Shown: positions 6,616 to 9,764 of the stretch, in pieces
How positions within the stretch are numbered: position 1 is the stretch's first letter
Layout: each line of letters opens with the position of its first letter
NCBI GenBank assembly: GCA_030824835.1
Contig: JAPJRA010000086.1
Location: forward strand, 1 to 9,764
Length of the DNA stretch: 9,764 bases
Source of the DNA: Geminicoccaceae bacterium
GTDB lineage: Bacteria; Pseudomonadota; Alphaproteobacteria; Geminicoccales; Geminicoccaceae
Direction: 5' to 3'
Notes under the pieces: model-generated
The model's database searches: none
Seen by the model: the letters and a program-made list of their open reading frames with translations, nothing else
Told to the model about the DNA's origin: nothing
Program-made: the position numbers and the translations under genes

Positions 6616-6631
6616 GAAGGACAAAACTGGC

Positions 6632-6660
6632 TTGCCAATCTGACTCTATCGAATTAATAG
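6632..6660 (+). promoter_or_regulatory. candidate promoter of the ABC-TauD operon
   Basis: TTGCCA (6632-6637) matches the -35 consensus at five of six bases. After 17 bases comes TAATAG (6655-6660), a three-of-six match to the -10. The region is the most AT-rich stretch between lysR and the permease gene. Transcription would start near 6667, leaving a leader of about 20 bases to the ATG at 6686. Confidence 0.4.
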
Positions 6661-6676
6661 GCAATATCGATTGAGT
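6643..6676. promoter_or_regulatory. imperfect dyad over the ABC operon promoter
   Basis: The arm ACTCTATCGAATT (6643-6655) pairs with ATATCGATTGAGT (6664-6676), matching at ten of thirteen positions around an eight-base centre. Each arm holds an ATCGA core. The dyad covers the candidate -10 box and the likely start of transcription, a position suited to repression. The binding protein is unknown; LysR boxes usually lie further upstream, so another regulator is possible. Confidence 0.35.
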
Positions 6677-6685
6677 GTGAGCACG

Positions 6686-7540
6686 ATGATCGGGCACGCA
6701 GACATCCTTCGCCTTGGCGACCAAGCAGCGCGGCCTGGACGGGCTCTCGCCAGCTTCCTGAAGTTCAGCCGCTTGCGTCGCTTCGCCTGGCAGTCGGCGC
6801 TGTTCGCCGGGCCCTGGGTCGGGTTGCTGGTGGTCTGGATCGCGATTCGAGCCTTCGGGCTGGTCAGCCCGGGCCTGCTGCCCTCGCCGACGCAGGTGCT
6901 TGCCCAGGCCTGGAGTCTGGCCACTACCGGCGAGCTCTGGACCCATCTCCTCGCCTCCACTGCGCGTGTCCTGGGCGGCGTGCTGATCGGCACCTCCCTG
7001 GCGCTGCCGGTGGGCTTCCTGCTCGGCCGCCTGCCCACCTTGCGCCTCGCCTGCGAGCCACTGCTCAACTTCTTCCGGGCCTTGCCGCCAATAGCGCTGA
7101 TCCCGCTCATCATCGTCTATTTCGGGATCGGCGAGCCCGCCAAGCTCATCGTCCTATCGCTGGCGGCCTTCTTCGCCGCGGTGATCGTGCTCTACGAGGG
7201 CATCGCGCAGATCCAGCCGCTCTACGTGCAGGTTGCTCGCACCCTGGGCGCCTCCGAGCGCGAGCTGCTCGCCCGGGTTGTGCTGCCGCTGACCCTGCCG
7301 CACCTGCTCACCGCTCTACGGCTGGCGTTGGGCGTCACCTGGGCGACCCTGGTCGCGGCCGAGTTGGTGGCGGCGCAGCAGGGCCTGGGAGCAATGATCC
7401 AGATCGCCGCCTCGTTCTTTCAGCTCGACCTGATCTTCGTCGGCATCATCTGTATCGGGATCACCGCGCTACTGATGGACAAGGGCCTGCGACTGCTGTC
7501 ACGCCGACTCCTGCACTGGCAGGAGCGGCTGCATCCATGA
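6686..7540 (+). CDS. NitT/TauT-type ABC transporter permease
   Basis: This inner-membrane subunit of an importer has 284 residues from ATG 6686. About six helices follow a cytoplasmic N-terminus of roughly 35 residues. The stretch FFRALPPIALIPLIIVYFG (129-147) is typical of SsuC/TauC permeases. The ATPase-contacting EAA-like loop is at about 184-208 (ARTLGASERELLARVVLP onward). In-frame TTG 6671 and GTG 6677 are possible earlier starts, but they fall on the operator-like dyad and near the predicted transcription start. No strong ribosome binding site precedes any of the three. The stop overlaps the ATPase start as ATGA, so the two subunits are translationally coupled. The family imports nitrate, sulfonates, taurine, thiamine-precursor pyrimidines and other small molecules; the specificity lies in the binding protein. 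Confidence 0.93.
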   Translation: MIGHADILRLGDQAARPGRALASFLKFSRLRRFAWQSALFAGPWVGLLVVWIAIRAFGLVSPGLLPSPTQVLAQAWSLATTGELWTHLLASTARVLGGVLIGTSLALPVGFLLGRLPTLRLACEPLLNFFRALPPIALIPLIIVYFGIGEPAKLIVLSLAAFFAAVIVLYEGIAQIQPLYVQVARTLGASERELLARVVLPLTLPHLLTALRLALGVTWATLVAAELVAAQQGLGAMIQIAASFFQLDLIFVGIICIGITALLMDKGLRLLSRRLLHWQERLHP

Positions 7541-8343
7541 ATGTGCCGCCTCTCGCGTTCGAACGCGTCAGCGTCGACTACGCCGCGCCCGCCGGCACCC
7601 TGCGCGCGGTCGAGGACGTCTCGCTCACCCTGCAAGCGGGCGAATTCCTGTCGCTGCTCGGCCCCTCGGGCTGCGGCAAAACCTCGCTTCTGAAGCTGGC
7701 GGCCGGCTTGGCGAGGCCCAGCTCGGGCCGCGTGCTCGCTGCAGGTCAGGAGATCACCGGCCCCGGGCCCGACCGCGGCGTCGTCTTCCAGGAATATGGC
7801 GTGTTCCCCTGGCTGACGGTCGAGCAGAACATCGCGTTCGGCCTCGAGCTCGCAGCCTGCCGTATACCCAAGGCCAAGCACGCCGCGCTGGTCGAGCACC
7901 ATCTCGAGCTGATGGGGTTGAGCGAGTTCCGCGGCGCCCTGTCCAAGGCCCTGTCGGGTGGGATGAAGCAGCGGGTCGCGATCGCGCGCGCCTATGTCGT
8001 GCGGCCAGAGCTGCTGCTGCTGGACGAGCCGTTCGGTGCGCTCGATCCGCAGACCAGGCTGGTGATGCAGGATCTGCTGCTCGACCTGCTGGCGCGCGAG
8101 GGCGGCACCGCTCTGTTGATCACCCATTCGGTCGAAGAGGCGCTCTACCTGTCGTCGCGCGTGGCCGTGATCTCGGCGCGGCCCGGGCGCGTCAAGGCGC
8201 TGGTCGACGTGCCGTTTCCGTTCCCGCGCAGCCGCGTGCTGCGCCAGAGCCTGGAGTTCGCCCGGCTGCGGGCGGAGCTGATGGACCTCGTGATGCAGGA
8301 ATACGCCGTGCAGGCGCGCCTCACCGACAGGCTCGCCGGTTGA
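7537..8343 (+). CDS. NitT/TauT-type ABC transporter ATP-binding protein
   Basis: The 268-residue ATPase energises the adjacent permease. All motifs are intact: Walker A GPSGCGKT (42-49), Q-loop with Gln85 in FQEYGVFPW, signature LSGGMKQR (139-146), Walker B LLLLDEP (159-165), D-loop GALD (167-170), and the switch histidine His197 in LLITHSVEEA. The FPW segment after the Q-loop and the VDVPFPFPR strand near 223-231 are typical of SsuB/TauB-like members. There is no extra C-terminal regulatory domain. Start ATG 7537 overlaps the permease stop, with AGGAG eleven bases upstream. The next gene follows after 20 bases. Confidence 0.96.
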   Translation: MNVPPLAFERVSVDYAAPAGTLRAVEDVSLTLQAGEFLSLLGPSGCGKTSLLKLAAGLARPSSGRVLAAGQEITGPGPDRGVVFQEYGVFPWLTVEQNIAFGLELAACRIPKAKHAALVEHHLELMGLSEFRGALSKALSGGMKQRVAIARAYVVRPELLLLDEPFGALDPQTRLVMQDLLLDLLAREGGTALLITHSVEEALYLSSRVAVISARPGRVKALVDVPFPFPRSRVLRQSLEFARLRAELMDLVMQEYAVQARLTDRLAG

Positions 8344-8352
8344 GCGGTATGC

Positions 8353-8358
8353 AAGGAG
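8353..8358 (+). promoter_or_regulatory. ribosome binding site of the binding-protein gene
   Basis: AAGGAG lies five bases before ATG 8364. It decides the start over the upstream in-frame TTG 8340 and ATG 8349, which would put this site inside the coding region and add residues ahead of the signal peptide. Confidence 0.75.
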
Positions 8359-8363
8359 CAGCG

Positions 8364-9365
8364 ATGCCGATCGATCGACGAACTCTTCTCAAGGGTGCCG
8401 CGCTGGCGGCCACCGTCGCGGCGGCCCGCCCTACGCTGGCGGCCGACACCACGACCCTGCGGATCGGCTATTTGCACGGGCTGGCCTCCGACGCCCATCT
8501 TTGGACCGCCGAGCTTCTGGGCTCGTTCGCAACGCAGGGCCTCAAGGTCGAGACCGTCCAGTTCATCACCGGGCTGGAGGCCTATCAGGCACTGGCCGGT
8601 GGCAGCGTAGACCTCGTGACCACAGGTGCGGTGATCTCCAACTTTCCGGCTCGCGGGCAGGGCAAGGCGTTTCTGATCAACGCCGAGGAATTCGGCACCG
8701 CCCAGCTCTGGGTGCATCCAGCATCCGGCATCAAGACCGTGGCGGATCTGAAAGGCCAGAAGATTGCGACCACGCGCGGCACGACCGCGCACTTCTTCCT
8801 GTTCCGCGCGCTGCAGCACAACGGGCTGGACCCGGCCAAGGACACCGAGATCGTCCACCAGCAGATGGGCAACGCGGTCACCGCGTTCATCGCGGGAGCG
8901 GTACCGGCGGTGGCGACGTGGATGCCGTTCGACGTCTCGATCGCGAAGTCGGCGCCGGACGCGGTGCGGATCGCCGACGCCTCGCAGTTCGCCGACGCCG
9001 CGATCCTCAACGGCTGGTCGGCGCGCAACGAACTGCACGCGAGCAGCCCAGACCTGCTGCGCCGCTTCGTCCGCGCCTGGCTGCCGGCCAATGACGCGCT
9101 GGTCACCCGGCCGCAGGAGATCCTGACCACGCTGCAACCGACCCGGTACCGCGAATTCACTCTGGCGCAGCTCCAGAGCCAGTACAACGCCTGCCGCTGG
9201 CACCCGGCGGCGGAGTGGGCGGCGCAATTCCGCGACGGCTCGGTGGTGAAGATCCTCGATCAGGTAACCGCCTTCAACGTCGCGGTCGGCGCCTTCGCCG
9301 ACCCGCTGCCCGCGGCAACCTACTTCGACCCGAGCCCACTGCAGGATGTGCTGGCACAGGGCTGA
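8364..9365 (+). CDS. ABC transporter substrate-binding protein, NMT1/SsuA-like
   Basis: The 333-residue product is the periplasmic receptor of the importer. Residues 1-27 form a signal peptide with a twin-arginine-like start, DRRTLLKG, a hydrophobic Ala/Val core and a likely cut after TLA or TLAA. The mature domain has the type II binding-protein fold: LRIGYLHG (32-39), ALAGGSVDLVTTG (76-88), and the hinge segment LKGQKIATTRGTTAHFFL (129-146), whose RGTTAH corresponds to the ligand-contacting GS/GT-T region of SsuA/TauA proteins. Trp186 in VATWMPFDV is typical of the family pocket wall. These features place it in the NitT/TauT group without naming the ligand. It follows the ATPase gene by 20 bases and precedes the dioxygenase gene closely. 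A thiamine-precursor binding role is possible but less likely given the TauD neighbour. Confidence 0.92.
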   Translation: MPIDRRTLLKGAALAATVAAARPTLAADTTTLRIGYLHGLASDAHLWTAELLGSFATQGLKVETVQFITGLEAYQALAGGSVDLVTTGAVISNFPARGQGKAFLINAEEFGTAQLWVHPASGIKTVADLKGQKIATTRGTTAHFFLFRALQHNGLDPAKDTEIVHQQMGNAVTAFIAGAVPAVATWMPFDVSIAKSAPDAVRIADASQFADAAILNGWSARNELHASSPDLLRRFVRAWLPANDALVTRPQEILTTLQPTRYREFTLAQLQSQYNACRWHPAAEWAAQFRDGSVVKILDQVTAFNVAVGAFADPLPAATYFDPSPLQDVLAQG

Positions 9366-9369
9366 GCAT

Positions 9370-9376
9370 GGGAGAG
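9370..9376 (+). promoter_or_regulatory. ribosome binding site of the dioxygenase gene
   Basis: GGGAGAG lies nine bases before ATG 9386 and favours it over ATG 9368, three bases after the preceding stop, which has only a weak purine run upstream. Confidence 0.5.
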
Positions 9377-9385
9377 ATCATCGCA

Positions 9386-9764
9386 ATGCACGCCATCGAA
9401 CGGTCGAGCCAGCGCCCCCCTACAAGCGGGCTGCGCATCGAGCCCCTGGCCCCGGCCCTGGGTGCCGAGATCACGGGTGTCGACCTCGCCCAGCCGCTGC
9501 CGGCGGTGACGGTCGACGCCATCCGCGGCGCCTTTGTCGAGCATGGCGTGGTGTTTTTCCGCGACCAGCACCTGACCCCCGAGCAGCACATCTCGCTCGC
9601 GCGCCGGTTCGGCGAGATCAACGTCAACCGCTTCTTCCGTGCGGTCGACGGTCATCCGGAGATCGCCGAGGTCCGCAAGGAGGCCGGGCAGAAAAAGAAC
9701 ATCGGCGGCGAATGGCACACCGACCACAGCTACGACGAGATCCCGGCTCTGGGCTCGATCCTGC
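9386..9764 (+). CDS. TauD/TfdA-family dioxygenase, 3' truncated by window
   Basis: The reading frame stays open to the window edge, giving 126 residues of an expected 270-300. The family uses Fe(II), 2-oxoglutarate and O2 to hydroxylate a substrate, often releasing sulfite, or cleaving an ether or amine bond. The N-terminal LRIEPLAPALGAEITGVDL (16-34) and VVFFRDQHLTPEQH (55-68) are typical of the family. The first two ligands of the facial triad are visible in WHTDHSY as His111 and Asp113; the distal His and the 2-oxoglutarate Arg lie beyond the window. ATG 9386 is preferred because of GGGAGAG nine bases upstream; ATG 9368 is the alternative. Position behind the ABC genes suggests it oxidises the imported compound. 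Taurine is the best-known substrate but is not shown here. Confidence 0.9.
   Translation, partial: MHAIERSSQRPPTSGLRIEPLAPALGAEITGVDLAQPLPAVTVDAIRGAFVEHGVVFFRDQHLTPEQHISLARRFGEINVNRFFRAVDGHPEIAEVRKEAGQKKNIGGEWHTDHSYDEIPALGSIL

Noticed and set aside
8340..8363. TTG at 8340 overlapping the ATPase stop as a coupled start
   Set aside because: AAGGAG five bases before ATG 8364 and the signal-peptide layout favour the later start.
8145..9227. Minus-strand open frame opposite the substrate-binding protein
   Set aside because: It is a shadow of a strongly supported gene, with Arg/Gly-rich composition and no motif.
6686..9764. Naming the cassette tauABCD or ssuABC
   Set aside because: Family-level similarity does not fix the substrate, and the gene order differs from the model operons.

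Overview
The window is uniformly GC-rich with strong G/C third-position bias, and its gene content (tandem EamA permeases, a phosphotransferase/DUF6285 pair, a NitT/TauT-type ABC cassette with a TauD dioxygenase) suggests an alphaproteobacterial chromosome, probably Rhodospirillales-like. The taxonomic call is inference from style and gene families. I see no tRNA, rRNA, CRISPR array, insertion sequence or phage gene.

Left part (1-3667): a small HTH plus coiled-coil protein (26-613, +) converges on a SAM-dependent methyltransferase (618-1310, -). The methyltransferase is divergent from mtnA (1395-2495, +), the methylthioribose-1-phosphate isomerase of methionine salvage. mtnA converges on an EamA/DMT-type 10-helix permease (2509-3417, -). 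A 250-base divergent spacer follows.

Middle (3668-6538): an APH-fold phosphotransferase and a DUF6285 protein are translationally coupled by an ATGA overlap. The pair converges on doxX (5070-5510, -). A LysR-type regulator (5639-6538, -) lies upstream of doxX on the same strand. The lysR-doxX gap is unusually AT-rich and structured: a terminator-like hairpin across the lysR stop, a perfect 13-bp T-N11-A palindrome that could be a LysR operator, and a hairpin in the doxX leader.

Right part (6539-9764): divergent from lysR is a compact operon of ABC permease, ABC ATPase, a substrate-binding protein with a twin-arginine-like signal, and a TauD/TfdA Fe(II)/2-oxoglutarate dioxygenase cut by the window edge. 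The first two genes overlap by ATGA and the other gaps are short. Its upstream region has a promoter candidate nested in a long imperfect dyad. The natural reading is import of a small organic acid or sulfonate-like compound, then oxidative cleavage in the cytoplasm, possibly under LysR control. The substrate cannot be read from the sequence.

I found no clearly new multi-gene system. The best leads are the uncharacterised phosphotransferase-DUF6285 pair, the unknown substrate of the ABC-TauD cassette, and the unassigned operator-like dyads around lysR.
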